Below, one piece after another: positions 24,561 to 32,380 of a DNA stretch of 36,946 nt (the first letter of the stretch is position 1; each line of letters starts with the position of its first letter). The stretch is from DATIXJ01 sp035518715 (GTDB lineage: Bacteria; Bacteroidota; Ignavibacteria; UBA10030; SZUA-254). The position numbers and the translations under genes were made by a program. The DNA lies in assembly GCA_035518715.1 (NCBI GenBank), contig DATIXJ010000037.1:1-36946 (forward strand), in the 5' to 3' direction. The notes under the pieces were generated by a model. It was given only the letters and a program-made list of their open reading frames with translations. It did not search any database and was not told the DNA's origin.

Positions 24561-26276
24561 TCACCGCAGGTACCAGTCCCCGGCATGATAGGATATTCCA
24601 AGCACACCGATGTTCGTACCTTGCAGACGGTTGTTAATGGCAACAAGGTCATTCAGCCAGTACAGAAACGTGCACGGTTGTTCCTCCTGGAGTATGACCT
24701 GAAATTCCTTCCATGCCCCCGCGTGATCTGTTTCCTTTTTCACGTGCCTCGCCCCCTCGAGGATTTCTTCGATTCGGGCATTCTGAAAACCAGTCAGGTT
24801 GAATCGTGCCTTGGAAAGATCGCTTCCCCAGAGTTCATCAAGCTGCATTTGAAGCGGCACATTGAATCCCGCGATTGCCGCATCGAATTTTCTATCCATA
24901 AGATCGCTCCAGAATGTGGCACGATCGAGTTGCTCGATATTCACCTCGATTTTTAACGTCCGTAACTGATTCTGGATAATAGTTGCCATCATCTGCCTGA
25001 GTTCATTGCCGGCAGGGATTTTCAGAACGAATGAAAATTTCTTACCTCCTTTTTCAAGAGTTTCCCTGCCTTCAACATCCTTCCAACCTGCTTCCGACAG
25101 CAGCTCCTTCGCTCTCAGGAGATCGAACGGGAGCGGCTTGAGCGTGTCGTTGAATGCCCACCGGAAAAGAGGAGAAACCGGACCAATTGCTTCCCTGCCG
25201 AAGGATTTCAAGTACGAATCGACAATTTCACCCCTGTTAATTGCCATCGTCAATGCCCGCCGTACTTTCACATCGCCAAAAAGTGGATTCGGCTTTATCG
25301 TTTTCCCCTTTGAAGAGGTATAGACCGCCGGGTCGATGTTATTCCAATTGACCGCATCATAGAATCGCTCACCCAAGGGAATAATGCTAAACCGGGAATT
25401 CGACTCCTGAACCTTCGGAACATCATCAATGTCCAGGTACGGAAGAACATCCAGTTCACCCGACAAAAATTGCATCAATCGTGTATGATAGTCAGGAATA
25501 ACCCTGTAGATCAGTTGGGTCAATTTTGCAGGTGCCGGCAGAGTTGAGGTGCCATTTGACACAAGCACGACCTGCTGCATCGGCAGCCACTCTTTAAGCC
25601 TGAACGGGCCGCAGCTTAAAGGACGATGATTGGTGGAATCATCATGAAGTGCTGCGCCTCCCCGGTGAGACGCGAAAATGTGTGAGGGCAGGATCGGAAG
25701 CCCGGCATCAAAGAGCTGTCCGGGATAGACTCTTTCAAAGTGGAAGATAACGGTCGTATCATCAATAATTTGCACGGCATCCTTGATGTTCAGGAAGCCG
25801 TCTTTTGATCTTCGCAAACCGTCGACCGAAGATTGACGAACGCTCGCTACCGCCGTATCGGCGTAAAGCTGATAGGAAAATTGGACATCCTGTGCTGTTA
25901 CATCTGCCCCATCCTCCCATTTTACGCCGGATTTGAGATGAAAGCGTATGTCCTTATCGCCGTTTTCAAATCCCCAGGAATTTGCGAGAAGTGGATGGTA
26001 TTCAAGAACTCCTTCCTCCTTGTTGAAACTGGAGCTCATCAGGCCTGGATAGAAGAGATCATTCAGCTCACCGGCTGTGACGTCTTCTGCAAAGAGAGGA
26101 TTGAAGCTGTCAATATCTCCCTCAATGCCAACAACAGCATAGGTCCGCGGTGAAGTGGTTGCCTCCTCTCCCTTCTTCCGAACACAACCCGCGATCATGA
26201 AAAGTACAATCAGAGCACACCCGACTTTCGCCAGGGAGCCGCAGAGCCCATCCAAATGCTTTCGAAAGAACATCAT
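24561..26276 (-). CDS. Peptide-binding lipoprotein, family 5 extracellular solute-binding protein
   Basis: The 571-residue product is taken from ATG 26276; a TTG at 26294 would add six residues. It has a lipoprotein signal (ALIVLFMIAGC, Cys31) and the SBP_bac_5 body. Visible markers are GDIDSFNPLFAEDVTAGELNDLFYPGL, HPLLANSWGFENGDKDIRFHLKSGVKWEDGADVTAQDVQFSYQ, VKVRRALTMAINRGEIVDSYL, and AKELLSEAGWKD. It delivers oligopeptides or similar ligands to the two permeases. It is the first gene of the minus-strand operon that ends with the sigma-54 activator and is divergent from the transporter ATPase genes. Because the operon includes signalling proteins, this lipoprotein may be a receptor as much as a nutrient binder. 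Ligand unknown. Confidence 0.92.
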   Translation of the reverse strand: MMFFRKHLDGLCGSLAKVGCALIVLFMIAGCVRKKGEEATTSPRTYAVVGIEGDIDSFNPLFAEDVTAGELNDLFYPGLMSSSFNKEEGVLEYHPLLANSWGFENGDKDIRFHLKSGVKWEDGADVTAQDVQFSYQLYADTAVASVRQSSVDGLRRSKDGFLNIKDAVQIIDDTTVIFHFERVYPGQLFDAGLPILPSHIFASHRGGAALHDDSTNHRPLSCGPFRLKEWLPMQQVVLVSNGTSTLPAPAKLTQLIYRVIPDYHTRLMQFLSGELDVLPYLDIDDVPKVQESNSRFSIIPLGERFYDAVNWNNIDPAVYTSSKGKTIKPNPLFGDVKVRRALTMAINRGEIVDSYLKSFGREAIGPVSPLFRWAFNDTLKPLPFDLLRAKELLSEAGWKDVEGRETLEKGGKKFSFVLKIPAGNELRQMMATIIQNQLRTLKIEVNIEQLDRATFWSDLMDRKFDAAIAGFNVPLQMQLDELWGSDLSKARFNLTGFQNARIEEILEGARHVKKETDHAGAWKEFQVILQEEQPCTFLYWLNDLVAINNRLQGTNIGVLGISYHAGDWYLR

Positions 26277-26302
26277 GGCTGATCCGCCTTTCAAAAAAGC
26301 AC

Positions 26303-26331
26303 AATCTATAGAATGGGATTCGTGAAGTCAA
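26303..26331 (-). promoter_or_regulatory. Sigma-70-type promoter of the transporter-kinase-activator operon
   Basis: On the minus strand TTGACT (26331-26326), a 17-bp spacer and TAGATT (26308-26303) lie 27 nt upstream of the ATG at 26276. The conserved 17-bp dyad begins 7 bp upstream of the -35 box, a position suited to activation or repression. No GG-N10-GC sigma-54 element was found on this side. Confidence 0.5.
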
Positions 26332-26337
26332 TGATGT

Positions 26338-26354
26338 TGTAACATTGTGTTACA
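26338..26354. promoter_or_regulatory. 17-bp dyad TGTAAC-N5-GTTACA in divergent control region
   Basis: TGTAACATTGTGTTACA has the same half-sites and spacing as the dyad at 17911-17927. It lies between the divergent transporter operons, next to the -35 of the minus-strand promoter. It is probably an operator shared by both directions. Confidence 0.65.
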
Positions 26355-26356
26355 TG

Positions 26357-26373
26357 TGTCACATTCCATTACA
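26357..26373. promoter_or_regulatory. Degenerate third copy of the 17-bp dyad
   Basis: TGTCACATTCCATTACA keeps the TGT-N11-ACA frame and most of both half-sites. Its centre is 19 bp from that of the perfect copy, about two helical turns, which would allow cooperative binding on one face of the DNA. Confidence 0.5.
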
Positions 26374-26444
26374 CGATACTTGGATTTACCCCTGTTTTTG
26401 AGTACCATGGCTCAGTTTCGAAAACGTGCAAGGTATACATCACG

Positions 26445-27380
26445 ATGCAACTCGTTCAAGTAGAGAATCTTGAAGTTCGAGCCGACGGGGGGATGAAGGA
26501 GCGCATCCTTCTCAAAGATATCTCATTCGATATTGCGACCGGCGAACGAATTGCAATTGTCGGTGAGAGCGGCGCGGGAAAGACGACGCTGCTTCGTGCC
26601 ATGACGAACCTGTTCCCATCAGGGACTGGCATGAAGACGAGCGGGAGGATTTTCATCGGGGGAAAAAATCTGCTCGATGCAACTAAGCTCTTGCCACGGC
26701 AGGCACGACAAACCTCCGGGATCCGATATATTTTCCAGGAACCTGCTCATGCATTCAATCCGGTGCTGCGCATCAGGTCGCAGATCAGGTACCTCCTGGC
26801 AGAGGATCATTACAACGAGGACGCATTTCTCCATCTTCTCGCCGAAGTGGGAATTGAACATCCCCTCCGGACCATCCGGCAGTACCCCCATCAGGTGAGC
26901 GTCGGCATGCTTCAGCGGATAATTATTGCGCTCGCCTTGTCGGGGTCTCCGGCGCTTCTTCTCGCAGATGAGCCTCTCAGCGCCATCGATGCAATCCACC
27001 GAAACCGTATCATGTCGATACTGCTCGAGCAATGCGCCTCAAGGGACATCGCCCTCCTGTTTGCAACCCACGACCTGCGCATCGCTCGAGACCACTCTCA
27101 GGTGACGCTTGTTCTCTACGGAGGACGCCTCGTGGAAAAATCCTTGAGCGAGGAATTATTTTCCAATCCGTTGCATCCCTATTCGAAGGCACTCTTGAGC
27201 CGTGCATCTGACCACAGTTCTCCCGCGGACCGCACTGTACAAACCGACCGATGCACTATCGGGACCGGATGCACATACTATTCCCGATGCCCGATATCCT
27301 CTCCGAGTTGCAAAGACGAAGAGCCTGGAGCGGTGATCCTGAATGCAACTCACGAGGTACGATGTCCCTACTCGAAATAG
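26445..27380 (+). CDS. Oligopeptide ABC transporter ATPase, DppD/OppD-like
   Basis: The 311-residue protein shows Walker A GESGAGKTT, Q-loop IFQEP, Walker B LLLADEP and switch FATHDL. The family's C-terminal Cys-rich tail follows (CTIGTGCTYYSRCPISSPSC ... VRCPYSK); in related ATPases these cysteines can carry an iron-sulfur cluster. The ABC signature is unusual: QVSVGMLQRI replaces the normal LSGGM/Q-x-QR. Binding-site geometry may therefore be asymmetric with its partner. It is divergent from the binding protein/permease operon and overlaps the second ATPase by 19 nt, so the five proteins should form one importer. The ATG at 26445 fits the family start; no strong Shine-Dalgarno sequence is seen. 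Confidence 0.9.
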   Translation: MQLVQVENLEVRADGGMKERILLKDISFDIATGERIAIVGESGAGKTTLLRAMTNLFPSGTGMKTSGRIFIGGKNLLDATKLLPRQARQTSGIRYIFQEPAHAFNPVLRIRSQIRYLLAEDHYNEDAFLHLLAEVGIEHPLRTIRQYPHQVSVGMLQRIIIALALSGSPALLLADEPLSAIDAIHRNRIMSILLEQCASRDIALLFATHDLRIARDHSQVTLVLYGGRLVEKSLSEELFSNPLHPYSKALLSRASDHSSPADRTVQTDRCTIGTGCTYYSRCPISSPSCKDEEPGAVILNATHEVRCPYSK

Positions 27381-28123
27381 AAGATCTTTCCGTTTTCATT
27401 CGCCGGCGAAAGCTATTTTCTTTTTCCGATTCCAGGCACATTCTCCGGAACGTGAATCTTTCGGTTAACGAGGGCTCAGTGATTGGTCTGATCGGGGAAA
27501 GCGGCGCCGGTAAGACCACACTCGCACGATGCATTGCCGGTCTCTGCGATCCGACATCCGGCAAAATTCTCTATGGGGGCATCGAGATCTATCCTGCAAT
27601 CAAGAATCGGGATCGAATCAGAAAAGAGATCCAACTGCTTTTTCAAAATCACACGGCTTCTCTCGATCCACAGATGACCATCCGTCAATCACTGCTTGAA
27701 GGGGTGGATGCGAGGGCAGCAGAAACGGGTATGCAATTGCGCTGGCTCCTCTCCGTGGCCGAATTGCCGACGGATGTCCTGCCGAGACGGCCGAGGGAAC
27801 TGAGCGGCGGACAGCGGCAACGGATTGCCCTTGCTCGCGCACTCTCCGTATCCCCGCGTCTGCTCATTCTGGATGAACCGACTTCAGCTGCCGATGCGCT
27901 TACGCAGGAGCAGATCCTCTCCACACTCAAGCTCATCCGGAAGGAATCGAAGCTCACGATCATATACATTTCGCACGACCTGCGATCGACTTCAGCAATT
28001 GCTGATGCCATCGCCGTGATGAAGAGTGGAACTATCGTCGAATTTGCGCCGAAGGAGGAATTGTTGAGTCACCCGAAGCATGAATACACGAAAGAGCTTC
28101 TTCGGACCGGGAGGATGGAATGA
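27362..28123 (+). CDS. Oligopeptide ABC transporter ATPase, DppF/OppF-like
   Basis: From ATG 27362 the product is 253 residues; the longer frame to 27251 is inside the previous gene. It has Walker A GESGAGKTTLAR, Q-loop LFQNH, a canonical signature LSGGQRQRIALARAL, Walker B LLILDEP with SAADA as the D-loop, and switch YISHDL. It ends shortly after the core, lacking the long C-terminal extension of some OppF proteins. It is translationally coupled to the first ATPase. Its stop (TGA 28121-28123) overlaps an ATG at 28120 that has a good Shine-Dalgarno sequence (CGGGAGG, 28108-28114), hinting at a short downstream reading frame. Confidence 0.92.
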   Translation: MSLLEIEDLSVFIRRRKLFSFSDSRHILRNVNLSVNEGSVIGLIGESGAGKTTLARCIAGLCDPTSGKILYGGIEIYPAIKNRDRIRKEIQLLFQNHTASLDPQMTIRQSLLEGVDARAAETGMQLRWLLSVAELPTDVLPRRPRELSGGQRQRIALARALSVSPRLLILDEPTSAADALTQEQILSTLKLIRKESKLTIIYISHDLRSTSAIADAIAVMKSGTIVEFAPKEELLSHPKHEYTKELLRTGRME

Positions 28124-28302
28124 ATATATGCTGGCACTCGTCAGAATTTGCTGGTTGCCCGCCGCAACATGTGCCCTCGGTCCAAGACTCCTTGCGACCA
28201 TCCGCTTCCATTCCCTCTTCGACAGAGACATCTCCCAGAGGATCGAGTAACGAATTTCTCCATAAGCGGAACCAGATCAGGAAGTGGGACGGATTTCGTT
28301 GA
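28120..28302 (+). CDS. Possible small ORF coupled to transporter ATPase gene
   Basis: ATG 28120 overlaps the upstream stop as ATGA, 5 nt after CGGGAGG, and opens a 60-codon frame (MNICWHSSEFAGC ... RKWDGFR). A second ATG at 28128 opens a different frame of 40 codons (MLALVRICWLPAATCALGPR ... RDISQRIE, stop 28248-28250). Both have plausible initiation, but neither product resembles anything I recognise and composition does not decide between them. It may be a genuine small peptide gene or chance. I list it because the initiation signal is better than that of most genes in the window. Confidence 0.25.
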   Translation: MNICWHSSEFAGCPPQHVPSVQDSLRPSASIPSSTETSPRGSSNEFLHKRNQIRKWDGFR

Positions 28303-28610
28303 GTTGAGCGTTTGTGATCTGTCTGAAATTGCGAATTCAGAATATTCATGCAGTTCGGATTGACTGAACTACGTCACTGGCACGCCGGAGTTACGTGCCA
28401 TTTGGATATCACTCCGGATCTTCCTACAATATCGGCAGAGATGATTGATCCATGCCGCTGGTATACTCTTGCTTCACAGCAGAGAATCGGCACTCCAGCG
28501 CTGAGGTCACTCGCAATTCGTGATGCGTTCTTGTTCTTCATGATTCCGGTTGCCACTTTTCCCGACCGAATATCCGGGAGGGCGAATAGTGGATTGGGGA
28601 ACCGCACACG
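28124..28610. other. 487-bp gap between ATPase and radical SAM genes
   Basis: Besides the overlapping small frames at 28120-28302 and 28128-28250, only frames without recognisable similarity are present (for example plus 28348-28740 and minus 28374-28970, both running into the radical SAM gene in the wrong frame). No tRNA-like or terminator structure was found. The stretch could carry the radical SAM promoter or a decayed gene. Confidence 0.4.
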
Positions 28611-30284
28611 TTGTTCCAAGAATACCCGGGTACAGCGTCGACGGGGACGAAAGGATTGGACACTATTCGCAAACTTCGGATCGGCATCATCGACCTCATC
28701 ACCAAAGGGCCAACCAAGGCGCTCTTTGCCCGCGTCATGAACGCGAACCTCGCAAGCATCATGCCTCAGGTTGTCGGCGTGTGGTGCGAGGAAGAGGGAC
28801 ACCGGGTAACGTTCGTCACCTACACAGGATTTGAAGATCTGCTGGATGAACTTCCAACGGACGTCGACATTGTCTTTATCGGCGCCTTCACGGAATCCGC
28901 CCAGACCGCTTATGCCATCAGCAACATCTTCCGTTCTCGCGGTGCTCTCACCGTTCTCGGCGGTCCTCACGCCCGGTGCTATCCGCAGGATGCGATGCTC
29001 TATTTCGATTATGTCGTCGGATTCACGGATAAATCAGTCATCTGCGAAATCCTGCAAGACCATTCTCCCCACAGACCTGTCGGCCGCTACATTGCGTCGG
29101 GAAAACAGCCCGCTTCCCTTCCCGGCGTACGCGAGCGCTGGAAATTCATTGAGCCGACTCTTCGCAAAGCTCCTCTCATAAAAATGGTCCCAATGCTGGG
29201 CAGTCTGGGATGTCCGTATACGTGCAGTTTTTGTATCGATTCGGTGGTACCCTATCAACCACTCGATTTCGATGTAATGAAGGAAGATCTCACGTTTCTG
29301 ATGGGAAAGTTCAAGCGCCCTCTTGTCGGTTGGCACGATCCGAATTTCGGCGTACGGTTCGAAGACTACATGGATGCAATCGAGGCGACTGTTCCTGCCG
29401 GCCGCATCGATTTCATTGCCGAGAGCAGTTTGTCGCTTCTCACGGAACCGCACGTAAAGAGATTGAAGCGCAACGGCTTCAAGGCCGTCCTCCCCGGGAT
29501 TGAATCATGGTATGATCTGGGCGAGAAATCGAGGGCGGGAAGGATGACGGGAATCGAAAAAGTCAGAAAGGTGTCGGAACAGGTAAATATGATCCTGAGA
29601 CACATTCCGTACATCCAGACAAATTTTGTTCTGGGCATGGACACCGACGAGGGATCCGAGCCCTTTGAGCTTACCAAGAAATTTGTGGATATGACTCCTG
29701 GCGCATTTCCGGGATATTCCCTCTTGTCCGCGTTCGGACAGGCGGCCCCTCTCAATCTTGGACTCCAGCGAGCCGGAAGAGTTCTTCCCTTCCCGTTTCA
29801 TTTCCTCGACAACAACCGAGCCATGAACGTAAAACCGATGAATTATACCTGGCCCGAGTTTTATGCCCATGTCGTCGATCTCGTGGAACACACATTCTCT
29901 TCCCGAATGATGCTGAAGCGCCTCATTGCAAACAAGGGTATTGTTCCGCGATGGATGAATCTTGTGCGGGCGGCATCATCAGAAGGTTCGGGACGGAAAA
30001 AGTATTACATGCGGGTTCACGAAATGCTCGAAACCGACGTTCCTTTCCGGTCCTACTTCGAAAAAGAAACGACCGTACTCCCGAAGTTCTTCCAGCGTCA
30101 GATGATGAACGACCTGGGAACGCTTTGGAACTGGCTTCCCGAGGGATCGATCCATCATGATCCGAACGCCTATCTCAGGTCCGTGGACCCCTCGGCGATG
30201 TCTACGCCACCCGTTGGATGGAAGAGTGGATCCGAAATCCCTGAACCCGCCGTTGAACCACAACCGGCATTTGGAGCACTCTAG
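28611..30284 (+). CDS. B12-binding-domain radical SAM protein
   Basis: The 557-residue frame begins at TTG 28611; a second TTG at 28656 is an equally likely start because similarity begins near LDTIRKLRIG. No ATG precedes the conserved part. Residues about 40-150 form a Rossmann-like cobalamin-binding domain (VDIVFIGAFTESAQTAYAISNIF, GALTVLGGPHA). The radical SAM core follows with CPYTCSFC (Cys201, Cys205, Cys208) binding the 4Fe-4S cluster. The C-terminal ~200 residues are specific to this subgroup. Such enzymes carry out radical methylations or rearrangements; the substrate is unknown. It follows the transporter ATPases on the same strand after 487 nt, so membership of that operon is uncertain. 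It is convergent with the RRM gene. Confidence 0.85.
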   Translation: MFQEYPGTASTGTKGLDTIRKLRIGIIDLITKGPTKALFARVMNANLASIMPQVVGVWCEEEGHRVTFVTYTGFEDLLDELPTDVDIVFIGAFTESAQTAYAISNIFRSRGALTVLGGPHARCYPQDAMLYFDYVVGFTDKSVICEILQDHSPHRPVGRYIASGKQPASLPGVRERWKFIEPTLRKAPLIKMVPMLGSLGCPYTCSFCIDSVVPYQPLDFDVMKEDLTFLMGKFKRPLVGWHDPNFGVRFEDYMDAIEATVPAGRIDFIAESSLSLLTEPHVKRLKRNGFKAVLPGIESWYDLGEKSRAGRMTGIEKVRKVSEQVNMILRHIPYIQTNFVLGMDTDEGSEPFELTKKFVDMTPGAFPGYSLLSAFGQAAPLNLGLQRAGRVLPFPFHFLDNNRAMNVKPMNYTWPEFYAHVVDLVEHTFSSRMMLKRLIANKGIVPRWMNLVRAASSEGSGRKKYYMRVHEMLETDVPFRSYFEKETTVLPKFFQRQMMNDLGTLWNWLPEGSIHHDPNAYLRSVDPSAMSTPPVGWKSGSEIPEPAVEPQPAFGAL

Positions 30285-30351
30285 GGGGCCGGCATCTCGC
30301 CGCTCCGGCAATTTGACTTCATCGCCGGGACGATCTTCTCGATTATCCCAC

Positions 30352-30639
30352 TCACCAGCGGTTGCTGCTTCGTCCGCCCCCGCGATTCGGCCGCGAAGGT
30401 TTGGGTCGTGCCTCATTGACGTCCAGTGATCGCCCTTTCAATTCCTTCCCCGCCAATTCTGCAATTGCTTTTTGTGCTTCGCCCTGCACCGGCATTTCAA
30501 TAAATGCAAAGCCCTTCGGCAATCCGTTGAACTTGTCTTTGACAACAGTGACTTCTTCGACCTGCCCAAACGCCTCAAACGCCTGACGCAAGTCCGCTTC
30601 GGTCACTTCGCGTGCTATGTTACCTACATACAGTCTCAT
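30352..30639 (-). CDS. Small RRM-type RNA-binding protein
   Basis: The 95-residue product is a single RRM with RNP2 LYVGNI (residues 3-8) and RNP1 KGFAFIEM (about 42-49). It ends in a short Arg/Gly/Ser tail (RPNRGGGRSSNRW). Such bacterial Rbp proteins bind single-stranded RNA and are often cold-induced. The gene lies 199 nt downstream of a DEAD-box helicase gene on the same strand, a pairing that fits cold or RNA-structure management. The leader between them contains a strong inverted repeat. Confidence 0.93.
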   Translation of the reverse strand: MRLYVGNIAREVTEADLRQAFEAFGQVEEVTVVKDKFNGLPKGFAFIEMPVQGEAQKAIAELAGKELKGRSLDVNEARPKPSRPNRGGGRSSNRW

Positions 30640-30678
30640 GAAGAATCCTTCGATTGTTGATTGTGATTTGATGACTTT

Positions 30679-30720
30679 TGACCCCCATCATGGCAGCCAA
30701 ACCGAAATGATGCCCGGGGT
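30679..30720 (-). promoter_or_regulatory. Inverted repeat in the leader of the RRM gene
   Basis: GACCCCCATCAT (30679-30690) pairs with ATGATG-CCC-GGGGTC (30706-30720), giving a 12-bp stem with a 3-nt bulge about 40 nt upstream of the RRM start. There is no following U run, so it is not a standard terminator. It may be a structured 5' leader or a processing site between the helicase and RRM mRNAs. Confidence 0.4.
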
Positions 30721-30838
30721 CGTCTTACATATTCTGGAGAGATTACGGCGACCGTTGTAGAGCAACCCTGTTGCAGTCGCGACCTCTTCTCTGCCCTGCT
30801 TCTCCGCAAGGAAACGGTATGTCACTGCAGAAATACTG

Positions 30839-32065
30839 TTATGATCTGTCATTCCGGTGTCGGCGAGGCGGTCGGGATGATCGACCGTGGTTGTGCCACG
30901 GCCGTTGGGTCGATTTGACGACGGACTGTTGTGCGGGTGCCGCCGCCAATTCAGGAAGATCCGTTGCGACTACCGGCTTCAGGGTAATTCGTCCGCTGTA
31001 GGCAAACAGTACCTGCTTAAAGAACTGCTTCTCCTCATCCGTGGCAACAAGCGATATCGCCTCGCCGCGCTTTCCCGCCCGTGCGGTTCTCCCTACCCGG
31101 TGTGTGTAGGTATCGACATCCCGTGGTATCTCGTAGTTATACACATGCGTAATGTCGTCGATGTGCAATCCGCGTGCGGCGACGTCGGTAGCAACAAGGA
31201 CTTTGAATTTCTTCTGACGGAAGTCTACCGTAACCCGTTCGCGCTGATTCTGCGACATGTCGCCATGAAGACACTTTGCCTGGACGCCATTATTGGTGAG
31301 TTTCCTCGCCAGCTTCGACGTAATATGTTTTCGATTGCAGAATACGAGCGAAAGATCCCGTTCTGATTTCAGCAAATGCATGAGCAATGGTAATTTCTGC
31401 TCACTGTGTGTTTGATAATACGTTTGCTGGAGAAACTCCGGCTTCACTGCGGCGGCGAATTCCAGCCGCTCAGGATTCGTCAGGTACTTGTGGCTGACGC
31501 GGATGATTTCCTTCGGGAGTGTCGCACTCAGGAGAAGCGTCTGCCGTTGCTTCGGCACGTGCCGAAGAATGCGCTCGATGTCCGGCAGGAATCCCATGTC
31601 AAGCATCCGATCCGCTTCATCGAAGACAAGGTGACGGATCGTCGCCAGCGCCAGTGCACCCCGCTGAATCAGATCCAGCAGCCGGCCCGGTGTACCAACG
31701 ATAATATTCGTTTGCCGTAATTGCTTAACCTGTTCGTTGACGGAAACACCGCCGTATACCGGCGTAATACCCAGGTGTTTCCCGTGTGAAAATTTGATGA
31801 ACTCCTGAGCAATTTGCATAGCAAGTTCACGTGTCGGCGCCAGAATCAGCGCGGCGATGCCATCACGCCTTTGAATCTTTTCGATGAGCGGCAACGCGAA
31901 GCCCAGTGTCTTCCCGGACCCCGTTTCCGATTGGGCAACAACATCCCGGCCGTCGGTAACGAGCGGTATGAGTCCTCTCTGAATTGGAGTTGGAGCCGTG
32001 ATGGCATGCTTCGCGAGCAATGCTATCGTGGATTTGTGAAGAGGGAGAGAATCAAATGTTATCAT
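30839..32065 (-). CDS. rhlE: DEAD-box ATP-dependent RNA helicase, RhlE-like
   Basis: The 408-residue protein has all helicase motifs in order: Q motif APTPIQ, motif I AQSETGSGKT, Ia PTRELA, Ib TPGR, II DEAD in VFDEADRMLDMGF, III SAT in LLSATLP, V ARGLHID, and VI HRVGRTARAG. A basic tail (HNHGRSSRPPRRHRNDRS) probably aids RNA binding. It unwinds short RNA duplexes in ribosome assembly or mRNA turnover. RhlE is the nearest subfamily by overall length and the DRMLDMGF form. The gene is upstream of the RRM gene on the same strand. Confidence 0.93.
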   Translation of the reverse strand: MITFDSLPLHKSTIALLAKHAITAPTPIQRGLIPLVTDGRDVVAQSETGSGKTLGFALPLIEKIQRRDGIAALILAPTRELAMQIAQEFIKFSHGKHLGITPVYGGVSVNEQVKQLRQTNIIVGTPGRLLDLIQRGALALATIRHLVFDEADRMLDMGFLPDIERILRHVPKQRQTLLLSATLPKEIIRVSHKYLTNPERLEFAAAVKPEFLQQTYYQTHSEQKLPLLMHLLKSERDLSLVFCNRKHITSKLARKLTNNGVQAKCLHGDMSQNQRERVTVDFRQKKFKVLVATDVAARGLHIDDITHVYNYEIPRDVDTYTHRVGRTARAGKRGEAISLVATDEEKQFFKQVLFAYSGRITLKPVVATDLPELAAAPAQQSVVKSTQRPWHNHGRSSRPPRRHRNDRS

Positions 32066-32380
32066 AAGTATCAGGCTTGTAAAGGTGTGGTTCTCCTGTT
32101 GGATCGGAACTAATGAGGCCTCTCACGACATCACACGCATCTGCCAGCCCATCACGCAGGAAAATCACGAATACGGAGGTCTCGGATGTTCGATCACGTG
32201 AATCAGCTGACAGGTAGGATCGATGATGTCTCAATCCAACAGCGATAATCAGGGTCTTAACGTAAGGTTAATTCCGGCTAATTCCTAACGCTTATTAATT
32301 CGTATTCATTGCCGACCGGAATATCATTCAGTCTGGTTCAGAATGGCCTATTCGGGATACTCATTGAGGGAAGTTCAAGA
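32066..32380. other. 315-bp gap between two minus-strand genes
   Basis: No convincing gene is present. The right part is AT-rich and holds a short dyad TTAAC-GTAAG-GTTAA (32257-32271), a possible regulator site or chance. The helicase promoter should lie here but was not clearly identified. Confidence 0.4.

Noticed and set aside
26374..26444. Sigma-54 promoter for the divergent ATPase genes
   Set aside because: The only candidate, TTGGATTTACCCCTGT, has GG-N10-GT rather than GC and poor flanks.
28348..28740. 130-codon plus-strand ORF
   Set aside because: Its second half overlaps the radical SAM gene out of frame and the product has no recognisable fold.
28374..28970. 198-codon minus-strand ORF
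   Set aside because: Most of it is the antisense of the radical SAM gene and the remainder has no recognisable domain.
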